DNA of 64,000 bases, taken from NCBI GenBank assembly GCA_022410635.1, contig JAJVDF010000046.1, positions 3,102,995-3,166,994 of the forward strand. The letters run 5' to 3'. Shown here one piece after another: positions 10,136 through 21,545 of this stretch (its first letter is position 1; the number at the start of each line of letters is the position of its first letter). The position numbers and the translations under genes are program-made. The notes below the pieces were generated by a model. That model saw nothing but the letters and a program-made list of their open reading frames with translations. It ran no database searches and was not told the origin of the DNA. This DNA is from Tretioscincus oriximinensis (lineage: Eukaryota; Chordata; Lepidosauria; Squamata; Gymnophthalmidae).

Positions 10136-10249
10136 TTAGGGCAGGTAGAAGAGATGTTCACAGCAAGATTTTGAGCCTTTGGGGACCTTTTCGCAGTTGG
10201 AATAGTCTGATCAGTGTGGAGAACCGAACTGTCAGTTGCTTCACTATTC

Positions 10250-10440
10250 CCCAAGCATCCCAAAATGCAACCATAAATTTACCTTGGTGGATTGGCAGAA
10301 GTCTCATCTAGACTTTCCATATTAGAAAGAGGGAAAGCTGTATTCTAGACTTTCCACACTGCAGAAAGATTGAATGCTGACATTCCATGATTTACATGTC
10401 AGGTGATTTTCACCCAATCACAGAGAGAAGGGGGCACCTG
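10250..10440 (+). repeat. Unclassified interspersed repeat B, partial
   Basis: Shares the blocks gctgtattctagactttc and ttttcacccaatca with copies at 28240, 35540, 55600 and 62610. No coding capacity is visible. Confidence 0.5.
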
Positions 10441-10566
10441 GACTAGGAGAAATAACATTTTTTTTTCTGTTTGCAAGCCTTCCCCAGTGACTCCCAACTG
10501 CAACAACGCTTGTTAAATGCTCTTTGCTTAGGTTTCTCTGGTGATGCATTAAAGATGCATCCACTT

Positions 10567-10745
10567 TAGGCTGACCAGATGACCCCCTTTTTTGGGGGGT
10601 GAAAGCCGGTTTTGCAGTGCCTCCCGTTTTTTCCTGAAGAATTTTTTTTTTAAAAAAGAACATTTTTTAAAAAAAAATCCTCAGGAAAAAACATGAGGCA
10701 CTCCAAAATTGGGCTTCTATCCCCCCTCCAAAAGGGGTCAGCCTA
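10567..10745. mobile_element. Foldback hAT-like MITE (TAGGCTGACC family), copy 1
   Basis: The element is almost entirely one inverted repeat. Termini are taggctgaccagatgaccc and ggggtcagccta; eight bases are missing from the right terminus. The centre is T- and A-rich. TSDs are atccactt (10559-10566) and atccacat (10746-10753), 7 of 8 matching. It has no coding capacity. Confidence 0.85.
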
Positions 10746-10753
10746 ATCCACAT

Positions 10754-11174
10754 GTATGCCTTCATAAAACTGCAAATGATGGTCCACTGTTCACAAGACA
10801 ATGGAAGAACAGCGTGAGAAAAGTGATGTTGCCCATCTGGGTTGCCTACCAGCTCTGGATTCCTGGATGTGCAATAAAGCCAACACTCATGTATGTGCAG
10901 CACACTACCCATGAATATACACACTCTCTACATCTCGCAACATCAGGAGAAAACACTACAACAGCTGCTTTTCCCCAATTTTTAAAAAGTGAGATATACC
11001 TTTTAATTTTGTTTTCTTTATGCTAGGATGGTAAGGAAAGTAAAACGAAAGTGACTTATGGATGCACCCTTCTCCTGATTGAACTAATCCCAGCCCAGGT
11101 GAGCTGGATCCAAATTTATTTTGTTTTTACCACCAATATTGCAAACTTTCTAAGACCCAAGAGTTTCTTTACTC
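10754..11174. other. Unassigned sequence
   Basis: No recognisable repeat or gene. Confidence 0.35.
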
Positions 11175-11285
11175 TTCATAGAATCATAGAGTTGGAAGTG
11201 ACCTCCAGGGTCATCAGGTCCAACCCCCTGCTCAATGCAGGATTCATTAAACCATCGCAGCCTCTGTTTGAAGACTTCCAGTGAA
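11175..11285 (-). mobile_element. CR1 LINE 3' end, second subfamily
   Basis: Contains catagaatcatagagttgg, tgacctccagggtcat and ccaaccccctgctcaatg, the signature of the widespread amniote CR1 3' region in reverse orientation. It differs from the local CR1 subfamily that ends in ataagaacataag. Confidence 0.85.
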
Positions 11286-12212
11286 GTCTTATTTCTTTGC
11301 TATTGCTTTCCAGTTGATTGGATGAGGAGCTCGCTATTAATAAACTTCAAAAATAATGAAATAACATCCTGTCCTTGTTTTAGGATTGTTAAAAAGTATC
11401 TGTGTTGTGTATAGAAGCAAAAGAAGAAACTTTTCTCACCCATGGAAGCAGTTCCTTAATGGTTCAATGGAAGCAAGCCTTGAAACTTGCATTTCTATAG
11501 ATAGATTGTTCTAAATTAAACAAAGAAGTCAAGATTTTTCATTCAGATTTCATCTCTTCTGACAGAGATGCAATACTGTATTATAATTTGTGTAGTGCTT
11601 TCAAGCATTTATTAAGTTTCAAATTAATCTCAACTAGATCAGGGTTAGGAAGACTTTTTCAGGCCAAGGACCACGTTTCTAGGAAGAATATTTTATTGGA
11701 ACAAATGCATATTTGACATGCAAATCCTTGGCTGTCATATGTATACAATCACACAGAGACACAGAGATGTATGCATGTTTAAATCATGGTAACATAATAA
11801 ATTTCACCATCCACAGAATTTTATAAAACAAAAATCTTTGGTTTCAGACTCTTAATCCCAAAGTAGCTTTACAGCGCCACCTAAAGGTTCTAGAAATCCT
11901 AACCCTACAATTAATATAAATGTACTGCATCATCTTTAATATGAATTCACCAATAGCTCAGTCTTTTTATATAATTAAACATTTAGGCCATTGGCAGAAA
12001 CATTATTTTAAACCATCTTCAGTTCTTAAGAGTAGAACTGAAAACTAGGGGGTGGAATATGCTTTCTCCAAGGACGTTTTTAAAAGGACGTGTATCACGG
12101 AAGTGCAAGGGTTGGGTAAATCAGTATTGGGGACTGCAGCCATACGACACTTGTCCATTCCGATATTTGATAATAATCCGGTTCATCAGTTTACAAGTTC
12201 GAATTTTCTCAT
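11286..12212. other. Unassigned sequence with a possible old hAT piece
   Basis: No gene. The segment at 11638-11690 (gatcagggttaggaagac, ttcaggccaaggaccac) resembles the terminus of an old hAT family, but no partner terminus is evident. A palindromic cagttcttaag...agaactg motif sits at 12018-12043. Confidence 0.35.
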
Positions 12213-12546
12213 CTCCACAGGGGGTTCGGTGACAGAGCACATAGAGTTATTTTGTCAACATCTACCTTCAGTATTGGCTTCGTTTTCCCATGGGAATCGC
12301 CATGTTGGGGGAACTCCGCCTTCTTTTCCCCCAGCATGGCCGCCCTCTCCCCCAGTAGCCAATGGGATGGCTCCTCCTTCATTCCCCTTGGCTGCTGGAA
12401 GAGTGGGCAGCACTGGTAACACAATGTTGGGGGAAAGGAAGGCGGATTTCCCCTAACGTGGTGATTCCCATGGGAAAACAGAGCCACTACTGAAGGTAGA
12501 AATCGGCAAAATAACTATGCGCTCCATCACCGAACCCCCTGTGGAG
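12213..12546. mobile_element. Palindromic DNA element (CTCCACAGGGGGTTCGG termini)
   Basis: Inverted arms of about 110 bp begin ctccacagggggttcggtga and end tcaccgaaccccctgtggag. They include a mirrored ttcccatgggaa block and mirrored aaggcgg blocks. The loop of about 100 bp is GC-rich. I found no convincing TSD, so the superfamily is open; the CAGGGG start suggests hAT. The frame at 12052-12456 overlaps it and is not a gene. Confidence 0.7.
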
Positions 12547-13285
12547 CGCTCAGCGGCCTGAACTGCTGATAAGCAACATTTTTGAGCACATGGCATACTC
12601 TCCCATCAGCCATTTTGTTTGTTAGTTGCCAAGAGGAAGTTCTGTAATGCTTCCAAATCCTTCCAAATGCTATTGGATGGTTTTCTATCAGTATCAGAAA
12701 CCTGTCACCCTCATTGTTTCTCACCAAAACTGTCCACACATCACAGCCTTTCTGCAATAAACCGATATAGTGATTTGACAGGTGTTTTCTGCCACTAAAT
12801 CAGTTCTAAAACCACAGATCTGTGGGTTTATATAACAGCCTCGTGTGGCCAACACAATACAAACCCAACTTGCAAGCAGATTATTGACACTATCTGAGCA
12901 TAGATTTAGTAAACTTCTGGTTGATTCTAGGCCCAGCACATACCTTTAGTTCTAAAGAGTGAGTTTAATCTGTTTCTTCAGTTCTAAACAGTGAGCTTAA
13001 TCTGTTTCTTTCTGGTTTAGCCTAGAAAATAGTCAGATTAAGCTCATTCTTCAGGACTGGAATAAGTTGAAAACTAAATGTGTGGCCAGGACTGAAATCA
13101 GAGATGGGAAATATATTGGGACCATATAATCCAACAATTTATTGAACAGAAATTAACATCTAATGCTGTATTTCCATAAATAAATATGCCCTAATGCTAC
13201 TTTTTGTTTTATCTATCTGGATGCTTAAAATAGCATTTTGCATACCTTTAAGTGGGAACTATAAGTTTTAGTGGCCCAATGCATT
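12547..13285. other. Unassigned sequence
   Basis: No gene. The stretch 12950-13070 repeats a gtgagtttaatctgtttct block and has an inverted partner, cagattaagctcattctt. It may be a degraded palindromic element. Confidence 0.35.
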
Positions 13286-13975
13286 TAAATGCATTTCAAC
13301 CTAAGCAAGTGGGCAAACCTATACACATTGGAACAAAGAACCCAACTACTTTTGCCAACTGATGAGAGCCAGGTTTTCTGTGACAGACCAGGAAAGGGGA
13401 CTTGGGGTTTGGGTGGACAGTTCAATCCAATGTGCAGCAGCAGTTTTAAAAAAACAATTCATTCCTGTGTTGCAATTATGAAGGGAATTTAAAGTAAGCC
13501 AGCAAGCTTATTTTCTCTTTTTATAAACGTACACTAAGGCAACATTTGGATTACAGAGTACAATTTTGGTCACCATACACTTGAAAGGATATTGTTAATG
13601 TGAAATAGGAACAGAAAAGGGCAGCAAGAATGATCAAGATACTAGAAGATCTTTACAAAATCAGGCTACAACATTTAGGTAACCTCAGCCTTGAAATATG
13701 GCACGTCAGAGGTGCTCTGACTGGATTGTATAAAATCATGCAAGTGATAGGGTGAACAAGACCAACAGAAATCCTTATTACACAACACTAAGAACCAGGG
13801 GGCACTTTTTGAAGCTGCTGGATAGGAAAGTAAGGATGGATAAGGGGAACTGTTTTTTAAACAAAGAATCATCAGGATCTGGAATTGCCAATGCAGTGAG
13901 CTCTGTCCTTTATTAATAATACTGATAACTTTCAAATTCTGCTTCATGCATTACATGAAGTATTTAAAGTGAAGA
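13286..13975 (+). pseudogene. CR1 ORF2 C-terminal remnant
   Basis: Decayed CR1 sequence read on the + strand. Recognisable blocks are acaaagaacccaactact, ggacttggggtttgggtgg (the D-LGV segment), the tttggtcacc block (YC-QFWSP region) and cagcaagaatgatcaag (KVQ-RA-RMI region), then catgcaagtgatagg. Frameshifts and stops are frequent. The 3' UTR is not recognised, so the element ends before its tail or has decayed. Confidence 0.75.
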
Positions 13976-15247
13976 CGAAGACAACCAGCTTAGTTTGGTC
14001 TAGTTAGGTCTATTTGATCAGTCAGGCTTAAGTCATTGTTCTGACAGAACTTCAGTCTTCGAATTGTCACTTCTATAAGCCAGATCATTGCAAAGAGCCA
14101 CAGACCTGTCACTATGACTTTGGCGTGCACAAGAGATCAGTGCATTGGAACATGAGCTGAAAAAGCAGAGAAAGCATTCACATACAACAGCCAAAGCCAT
14201 CCCTATCAAAAGGGTGAAATATATTAACTACTTCAATGAGCTGAATGGAACTGAGTCAAAGTTGACTAAGTGAATCGCTTGCAAAGATGAAAATCGGACC
14301 AGACTTGATTTCCTTCACACTTTGCCTCATGTCATTCTGTTTTTGCCTCATGTAATTCATGGTATTTAAATATCTGAGACTTCCATTTCTTAGGGCCAGA
14401 GTTCTTGTCAGCTTGTGCTGAAACTGTTCCTAATTCATGCACCCAAAATAAGAAAAGTCAACTAGTTAGGTATTTTTTGATGCCAACATTAAACCAGCAA
14501 TGTGGAAAGAACCTTCAGCCCCCTCTACAAGAAAACATTGTTTTTAAGATTGTTTAATCTTGGTTCAATATTGATCTGTCCACAGGGCCACTGATTCAGA
14601 TTTCAGAATGCTGAGATTCCCTAAGGCTTTTGCGTAGATCCATTCAAATTAATTTCCACAATTAAATTGCGGGAAAGTGATGTATTTTAAAGCACAAGTT
14701 GCTAAGATTATTCACTTGCCATGTGTTCACTATGACAATATTACAAGCAGAGACTAAAAAAGTAAGAGAATTTGTATCTTTAGTATTTGCCAACTAACAC
14801 TGTAATTCATAAGCATGCCAAACCAGACAACCAGTCTAAAAGTATCAGCTAAAATCTGAACAAGTGAGTAGTGTCGTATCCATTGGAGACGTATCAAACC
14901 AGTTTGAATCAAATCATTTGATAATCCAAATTCAAACTGAATGACAGCTAGGTTCAACAAGTCAGTTCAAACCCAAATCAAACCAAAATGATTCAGTCAA
15001 ATCCATTTGAAATCGTTAAGCTCAATCCAAACTTCACATCGTTCAGTTCAAAGCAAGTATGTATTCCTAGGGATGGAGAACATTTTTTCTGCAGCCATTT
15101 GGATATTTGTAACATCACCCCCTCCCCACTCAAGATCCCACCCCCACCCTAGGCTTCTCCCTCTGCCCAGGCCCCTCACACACCAATGCCCACTCACACA
15201 CCCCAGGGATCAAGCAGGGGCAGTGTCAAGCTGAGTTAAGGTCTAAG
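13976..15247. other. Unassigned sequence
   Basis: No gene. 14890-15055 is rich in ttcaaac/gattca words, similar to 28530-28660 and 46150-46260, and may be an old shared repeat. 15068-15110 (ggatggagaac, catttggatatttgtaacatc) resembles the start of an old hAT family. 15113-15200 is C-rich. Confidence 0.35.
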
Positions 15248-15454
15248 TAGGCTGACCAGATGACCCCTTTTGGGGGGAAGTTGAAAACCTGGTTTTGGGG
15301 TGCCTCCCAGTTTTTTCTGAGGAAATGTGTTTCAAAAAAATATATTTTTTTAATTTGTTTTGTTTGTTTTGTTTTTTTTCCTCAGAAAAAATCGGGAGGC
15401 AGCCCAAAAATGGGTTTTCAACCCATCCCCCAAAGGGGTCATCTGGTCAGCCTA
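15248..15454. mobile_element. Foldback hAT-like MITE (TAGGCTGACC family), copy 2
   Basis: Near-perfect arms begin taggctgaccagatgacccc and end ggggtcatctggtcagccta, with a T-rich centre. TSDs ggtctaag (15240-15247) and ggtgtagg (15455-15462) match at 6 of 8. The 217-codon frame at 15295-15948 runs through this hairpin and is not a gene. Confidence 0.85.
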
Positions 15455-15613
15455 GGTGTAGGCATGTTCTACATTTCCTGGGAGCAAAGAGGCCCTCACC
15501 ACTACTAGGTGGGGAAAGACAAGGCTGCTGGGATGCAGGAAAGCCTGCAGGTTTCCAGCCTTACCATCCCTTACCAAATGTAGTGACTCCTCTGCCTCAT
15601 TGTCCTTGCAGCT

Positions 15614-15810
15614 GCCACGCTTGCCTGGATCAGGGAAGGGTCAGCCTGGCCAGCTGCAGACTCGCCCCATGCTCCCCCCACCTTGTGGTCATCAGTGCTT
15701 CTTCACTCATGGGGGTAGATGAGGCAGAGGAAGTTCAGGCTGCTGGAGTGTGGGGCCAGACTGCTGCTTGCCAGCCTGACCCTTCCGTCTCTGATCCAGG
15801 CAAGCATGGC
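15614..15810. repeat. GC-rich inverted repeat
   Basis: Arms 15614-15660 and 15762-15810 are inverted copies (gcttgcctggatcag facing ctgatccaggcaagc) around a loop of about 100 bp. Probably the core of another foldback DNA element, but no termini or TSD were identified. Confidence 0.65.
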
Positions 15811-17029
15811 AACTATCGTGTCCGATCCAAGAGCACTTATTTGGGGCTGAAGCTGCTGCTAGATAAACACTGTTGCCCCTCTTTGAGAGTTAAGCACATG
15901 TTAGAAGAAGAGATCACTTGCCAACTGGGTAACCAGGTGTGTTTTTGATTCATATGAAGTCACTTGTTTTGGAAATGATCTCCTCAAGCCACTTTAAATA
16001 GACTTCAAAAGAGCCAATTAGGTGCTTCTCTGACATGCTTTACATCACTTCTTTATACATCATTTAGATATATGACATACTGAGTTCAGGATCTGTTAAG
16101 AATGCATTTGTTTGCCCAGGCATTTGCTTCTTCCTGATAGATTTAGACTTAGCTGATTGTCACTGTTTTTAAGACATTGATTTTATACTTTGACAGTGGT
16201 AAACTACCCTGCCAGTCACAGTGGGCAGGATACAAGTGTGTTAAATAAGTAATAAAGGAGAGTTTGGAATACCTGAAAGAAGTGTACAATATTGTATTTT
16301 GATTTTAGGTCCTAGCTTCACACAAAGCTTAAAATCCTGCTTGAAAAAGAAACTTTCTTTGAAATTTTCTTTTAGGGCAGAAACTGGTAATGCACATCCA
16401 ATGCTTTCATTTTTCTGATACACGCAAGAACGTGATTTATTTGTTTGTTTGTTTAATTAAATGTATATTCCCACCCTATATACAAAGGTGTCAGGTTGTC
16501 ACATGTAGATAAGCTGTTTTTGAGCTTCTTTTTTCATGCATACAGCTTAAATCAGTTTTTTTTCAGATGCGACAGAGTGAACAAGTGCCTGAGGTCAGAT
16601 TTTATCAAGCTGTATTCTTGAGTAGAAATAAAAAGGCAAATAGAAGTGGTGGTGAGGTGTCAAATTCACTACAGATCACTCCAACTTACCAAGATAATTT
16701 GGACAAACAAAAATTTTGTTTGTAAAGCAGAAACGTATAAAACAGAAGCCAATACAAGTTATATCTTTTTGAGCACTCATTTAATGTTCATTTAGAATAA
16801 TGGCATAAAGATAAAACCTTGTAAAGCAAGAGCTTCTAAAGTGAACGTTACCTATATAATAATGGCCATTAACCCTTTGGGGCTTGTGGAAAGTGTAATC
16901 TTGTCAGAGTGATGCAATGCAAAGTGATAATGGCTGGGAATCAGAAAGTAGAAGAAATGAATAGTCCAGATGATTTTCCCATAAGGTTGGAGTGTTAACT
17001 GGTATTATAATATGTGAGTGAGATCATTG
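15811..17029. other. Unassigned sequence
   Basis: No gene. A reversed retroposon tail, (TTTG)n followed by tattcccaccctatatac, lies at 16435-16490. The remainder is unrecognised AT-rich sequence. Confidence 0.4.
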
Positions 17030-17225
17030 TCTTTCTGTTCAGCCCCCCTGCCAATTGCCTGGAATTTGTGGTTGTATTTCAATTCTCCTACTTCTCTTTC
17101 TAATCTTCCTCTGTACGATTTTTGCTCAAGGACTGCTGTTCGAAGACTGAAGTGTTTTGAAACAGGCTTGTATATTCCCATTTCTAATGACTGATTTCTA
17201 ATACTGACTAATTTTGCCGTTCCTT
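17030..17225 (-). pseudogene. Penelope-like element fragment, GIY-YIG region
   Basis: Read on the + strand, the words cctggaatttgtggttgtat, ttctctttctaatcttcctc and ctcaaggactgctgttcg match 30165-30330 of the PLE in the same order with scattered substitutions. It corresponds to the part of the - strand coding region downstream of the GIY-YIG motif. No termini are present. Confidence 0.7.
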
Positions 17226-17799
17226 ATATAAAATATCTGATAGAAATTTAACTGCTAAAAATGGAAGGAGGGAGGGTAGCAATTCTTACTCAGAATTTTT
17301 TCATTCATAAGCAGAACTACCTTATTCCTCAGAATAGAAAGTTTTTAATCACCCAATCATTCTGCCAGCTTTTTTGAAATATAGAAACCTGGATTTTGAG
17401 CTTTAATTTAAGGGCTGAAACAGCTTAATCAAGGGCAGCTCATTATGACCCCAATTGCATGATGGCAGAAGCTCAGATATTAAAGCTAGATTTGTATTCT
17501 ATAGAGGATGAGGCCTCATTTAATGTTCCCTGTTATACTTATCATTGATCCATTCAGATCAATATGTAAGCTTATGGATGAAGACGCTAAATCACAAATT
17601 TAGCTTGTTGGCTTTCTCTCATAACAGTTTTTCATACATAGCCAAGACAAGATTGGATCGACCATTGTTCAGTGTACACTTTCAAATTTCAGTCTCATTA
17701 GCCTGTAAGCTTTATTCATGCTTTTGTCATTTAATATCTTTTAATTTTCAAGGAAAAACTTTTTGAAAAAGCAGAGTCAAACACAGGAAAGGCTGTTGT
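17226..17799. other. Unassigned sequence, possible old unique stretch
   Basis: No gene. 17395-17480 (ctttaatttaagggctg, cagcttaatcaagg, ccccaattgcatgatgg) is repeat-free with TAAT and octamer-like words and could be a conserved non-coding block. Confidence 0.3.
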
Positions 17800-18300
17800 T
17801 ACTTTCTGCAAAGATGGAATTTGGAAGACGGAATTTTATAGGGGACTTGATTGAAGGGTATAAAAAAAATCCATAATTAGGAAAAGGTTGAAAAATTACT
17901 TTATCCCACAGCAACAGAATCAGGATATTCTTGAAGTCGATGGGAAGGAAAATTAGGATCAACAAGGAGAGGTTTTTTGTTTTCAGGAGTTTTTTTTAAT
18001 CCAAAAGACCATTGGTCTATGGAATTTACTATCAGAAGTAGGAGTTAACAGACACAAAAAGGATTAGGCAAGAAAGGATTAAGAAAGGATTAGGCAAATT
18101 CACAGAGCCTAGGTGTATTAATGGCTATTAAAATGGATCCCTAAGTACTGCTTTCTTGTTTGCAAGACATACAGGCTGCCTCTAAATGCCATCTGCATGT
18201 CTGTCTTCTGCTTGAGAATGTACCACTATGTGAGGCCGGATGCTGGACTAGATGCACTTATATCCAGCAGGGCTTCCCTTATGGACTTATTTTCTTTTCC
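17800..18300 (+). mobile_element. CR1 LINE 3' region, diverged subfamily
   Basis: The order of blocks follows the CR1 C-terminus and 3' UTR: ggggacttgattgaaggg, attggtctatggaattta, then the 3' end gatgctggactagatgcac and ttcccttatgga. Frame is lost. The 3' UTR differs from the local ataagaacataag subfamily. Confidence 0.75.
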
Positions 18301-19415
18301 ATGGACAGAATGTGAATACGCTGTATAGTTGTAGTTATAATCAGGAGTGAGGACTGTCCAGGCACCCCAAAGGGGACAAAGGTGTTAGGGGGGGATGCCA
18401 AGAGGATCAAATGTTGGTTTGCTCCATTCACCAGTGGTGCCCCCCTTCCTCACGGACAGGCTTGGAGAAGGCTTACTGTATTTTCAATTTAAAGTTCATT
18501 TGAAAAGCCACTAATGTGGTTCAGATAGCTACAGGAAAGCTAAATACAAGCAAAACAATGCAAAGTGTGCAATTAAACATGTTACGAGTTAAAGTGAGAA
18601 CAGGCACAAATGTACTTTGATAAGCAAGGAGTCATGCCAATCTAAGTAAAATCTAATTATTGTGTGTTGTTCAGAATAAACATTGGGAAACATTGCTCTA
18701 AAGAAACAATAGTCTTGGTTCTTTCTTTTCTGGATGCCTAGTACCACCTTCTGTCTCTTCAGTGCACTCTTTCCATCAAAATTTGCATTCAGTTATGAAC
18801 ATTTCCCCCCTTTATTTTCAAAGCAATCGTTAAAAAGTTCAGAAGTTAAAGAGTAAAAAAAAATGCACGTAGGCATACAAGGAAGAGACTCTGGTTTGGC
18901 AAACGTCACCACGAACGCACCAAAGTGTGGAGGGCATCTTCATATTTGGAACTATGTCATTATGGATACTGGCACCATCGCTATTTCAAGACATGGAAAT
19001 ACCATTTTCAGCTACAGTTGTTAATAGCATTGATAGAACTATCCACTATGAAATTGTTTAATCCATTCTAAAGCCATCAGTCACTGATGTGGTGATGCGA
19101 ATTGAACAAATTAATTATGCATTTTATAGGGAACTAGTAACCTTTGGCTTCCCTATCTCTATCATTAGTCAGTTTCATTTAGGAGCCTGAGCTCTTAAAT
19201 GAAACTCTGATCACCCAGAGTTAGTAAGGAGAATGCATTTGTTCAGTGTCTTGGATGGCTAGCACTTTACATGGGAAACAGATCGGCTCCATGGCATATT
19301 TATATTATCAGGCAAAAGAAGCAAAATTAGCATGACGCTGCATTTTCATCTGAAGTTTGGAAATCACTCCACATACCCCTACACAATTACATTAACTGGT
19401 GGGTTTTTTACAATA
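18301..19415. other. Unassigned sequence
   Basis: No gene or clear repeat. G-run near 18390 and A-run near 18857. Confidence 0.35.
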
Positions 19416-19497
19416 TATACTGCTCAAAACAATTAAGGGAACACTTTAACTTAACAGTGTACGTTAAAGTGTTCCCTTAATTGTTTTGAGCAGTATA
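19416..19497. mobile_element. Tc1/mariner-type miniature element
   Basis: Two perfect 35-nt inverted arms (19416-19450 and 19463-19497) surround a 12-nt loop. Termini are tatactgctcaaaac and its complement, with TA at both outer ends, as for Tc1/mariner insertions. The transposase is entirely deleted, leaving only the terminal repeats. A decayed relative is at 46865-46922. Confidence 0.85.
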
Positions 19498-19960
19498 ATT
19501 TTTTAATTACAGAATTCACGTTCGTCACATAATTTCTAGCAAGGGAGTCTCTTAGCACCTAAGAAACTGACAAGAAAAAGGTAAACCTCCAAAGGTATTA
19601 GCCTTCCTGGCTACTTTTTTAAAGGAAGAAATGGGGAAACACAGAATAATATTACCAAAGCAGTTATAAAAATAGGTATGTAGTAGAATACAATTATACA
19701 ATATATATACAGTGCATTTTGTGATCTTCATTATTTGGGAAGCATAAGAGGGAGGCAGAACTTGGGGTGGGGGCTGTACCTCATAACAATACAATTATTT
19801 TTTAATTGCACACGACAACCTAAAAAGTGCTACAAAGCTGTATTCTGGAATATAGCAATCACGTGTCTGTGCACACTGTTATACATATTCTTGTGACAGA
19901 CTCGCAGTTGGCTCCACTGCATTGCTTCAGCTCTGTCCTCCTTCCATCCAACCCTCCGCC
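19498..19960. other. Unassigned sequence
   Basis: No gene or repeat recognised. Confidence 0.35.
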
Positions 19961-20336
19961 TGCTTTTGGGGGCTGCTGCCTGGAGATCGGCTTAGTGAAG
20001 CGACGAGCAGCATTGACATCACCGCTGTCAAATGTAAAATGGTTCGGCTGAGGCGAGGAGGAGGTGGGGGGTTGATAGTGACAACATCAATGATGCTCAT
20101 CTCTTCGCCTAACTCAGTGGTTCTCAACCTGTGGGTCACGACCTCGGCCGGGGTCGAACAATCAAAACACAGGGGTCACCTAAAACCGGGCTGATCCTTG
20201 TGCTCCGCAGGCTGATGAGCAGAAGCCACCAAAATTGGGGTCACTGCAACATGAGGAACTGTATTGCGGGGTCACAGCATTAGAAAGGTGAGAACTACTG
20301 GCCTAACTGATCTCCAAGCAGCAGCCCCCAAAAGCA
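19961..20336. repeat. Inverted repeat interrupted by a hAT element
   Basis: The left arm 19961-19996 (tgcttttgggggctgctg, ggagatc) is inverted at 20303-20336 with a few mismatches. The loop contains the hAT element at 20115-20300, so the original loop was about 110 bp. Probably an older foldback element. GC-rich sequence continues to about 20520. Confidence 0.65.
20115..20300. mobile_element. Non-autonomous hAT element (CAGTGGTTCTCAACC termini)
   Basis: Termini cagtggttctcaacctg and gtgagaactactg are flanked by a perfect 8-bp TSD gcctaact (20107-20114 and 20301-20308). The interior has the ggggtcacc blocks usual for this hAT group. No transposase frame. Confidence 0.9.
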
Positions 20337-21423
20337 AGGGAAGGGCTGGCTGGGCTTAGGAAAAGGCGGGCAGATTCCCCCACCAAAGCGGAGCAGAGGC
20401 GGCTGCGCTTGCTTGTCATCTCTCCACTCCTGAACACATCGCTCATTGATCTCAGCGCAGTGCAGGACAGCTCACTGCATTCTCGCTTGCTTTGACCTCT
20501 CGCACCTAATTTTGTGCACACGCATATGCTCAGAAGAGAATGGGGTTAAGACAGAGGTTCTCCGGAACACTGCCTGAATATCCCAGCAATAGTTTATTGT
20601 GGGATAAAAGATTATTATTGCATGACCACTGCTGATAATCACCTAACATGTGTGCCCGAACCTTCCTCATCTTGCTCCGATCCAGGGAGAAATATGATGT
20701 GCGCCCGCACCCTAAGATGAGGGATAACTGCCAATGCTGACACTGTGACCATGGCTGCCACAACTATGGGGCCCACACCAATAATAACACCATCACTGTG
20801 GCCTTCCAAGACTAGGCCTCTGCTGCTGCCACCACTCGTCATCGCAGCCCGTGAACACCCAGGTACAGCCTGCCAAGACAAAGCTGCCAGAAATGCAATC
20901 TATTTTATTGTGACAAAGATCCACATCAATAAATGAGCAGCAGTTTTGGAGCTGGGTTTTTTTCTCTGAAGATTGCAATATGCATAGAACCATGCCTCAT
21001 TGTTAGTCCAAGAACACCATGCAGAAATACAGGCTTTGACATTTTTTTCAAGGGTTTAAAAGAGGAACATTCTGTTCTCTCTTCATTGCTTTTCTGCATG
21101 GGACATTGATTCCAACTACGGGTCTCCACAGTTGTCTTCTGGACATCATCAATCCATGAATTAATAGGGATAGGAAGCATCCCCCCTCCCCCTGCAGATA
21201 TTACCCAACTGTAGGTATGGTCCACTAGACAGAGCATAATCTCAATCAGGGAGACCCTGATTGCAATCACTAATAGTCATATTTAAAATGACCAACAGGT
21301 TCCAGTTCCAAACAAGAAAACATCTATAGGTGTAGATCCATATTCAATATTATATTGGAGCATATTGTTGGGGTGGGAATGCAAAATTCATCCCTGGTAG
21401 CTTTGAATTACCATACATCCCTG
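20337..21423. other. Unassigned sequence
   Basis: GC-rich to about 20520, then ordinary sequence. The short frames at 20530-21270 on the - strand show no family motif. Confidence 0.35.
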
Positions 21424-21545
21424 GTAAGGAGACGGTCTTGCATCTGAGAGATCAGGTTTCAAAGCCCCGTGTCGGACGTGGGGAGGGGTGAGCACCTTCC
21501 ACTAGTCTTCACCTCTAGCAAACTGAGCTATTTGCAAGAAATGCA
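21424..21545 (+). mobile_element. tRNA-derived SINE fragment, same family as 4505-4715
   Basis: Carries the B-box-like aggtttcaaagcccc, then ggacgtggggaggggtgagc and ttccactag, in the order found at 4505-4715 on the other strand. The A-box region has decayed. Confidence 0.6.

Noticed and set aside
12052..12456. 134-codon Pro-rich frame
   Set aside because: It crosses the palindromic element at 12213-12546; the proline-rich part is one arm of the palindrome.
15295..15948. 217-codon frame, the longest without known homology
   Set aside because: It begins inside a foldback MITE and runs through a GC-rich inverted repeat; composition explains it, and it shows no domain or splice context.
17395..17480. 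Second and third conserved-element candidates (also 27060-27230 and 37840-38130)
   Set aside because: Signal is weaker than at 9395-9570; kept only as a note in the unassigned stretches.
20530..21270. Overlapping - strand frames of 77 to 114 codons
   Set aside because: No shared frame, no motif and mixed codon use; they look like chance frames.
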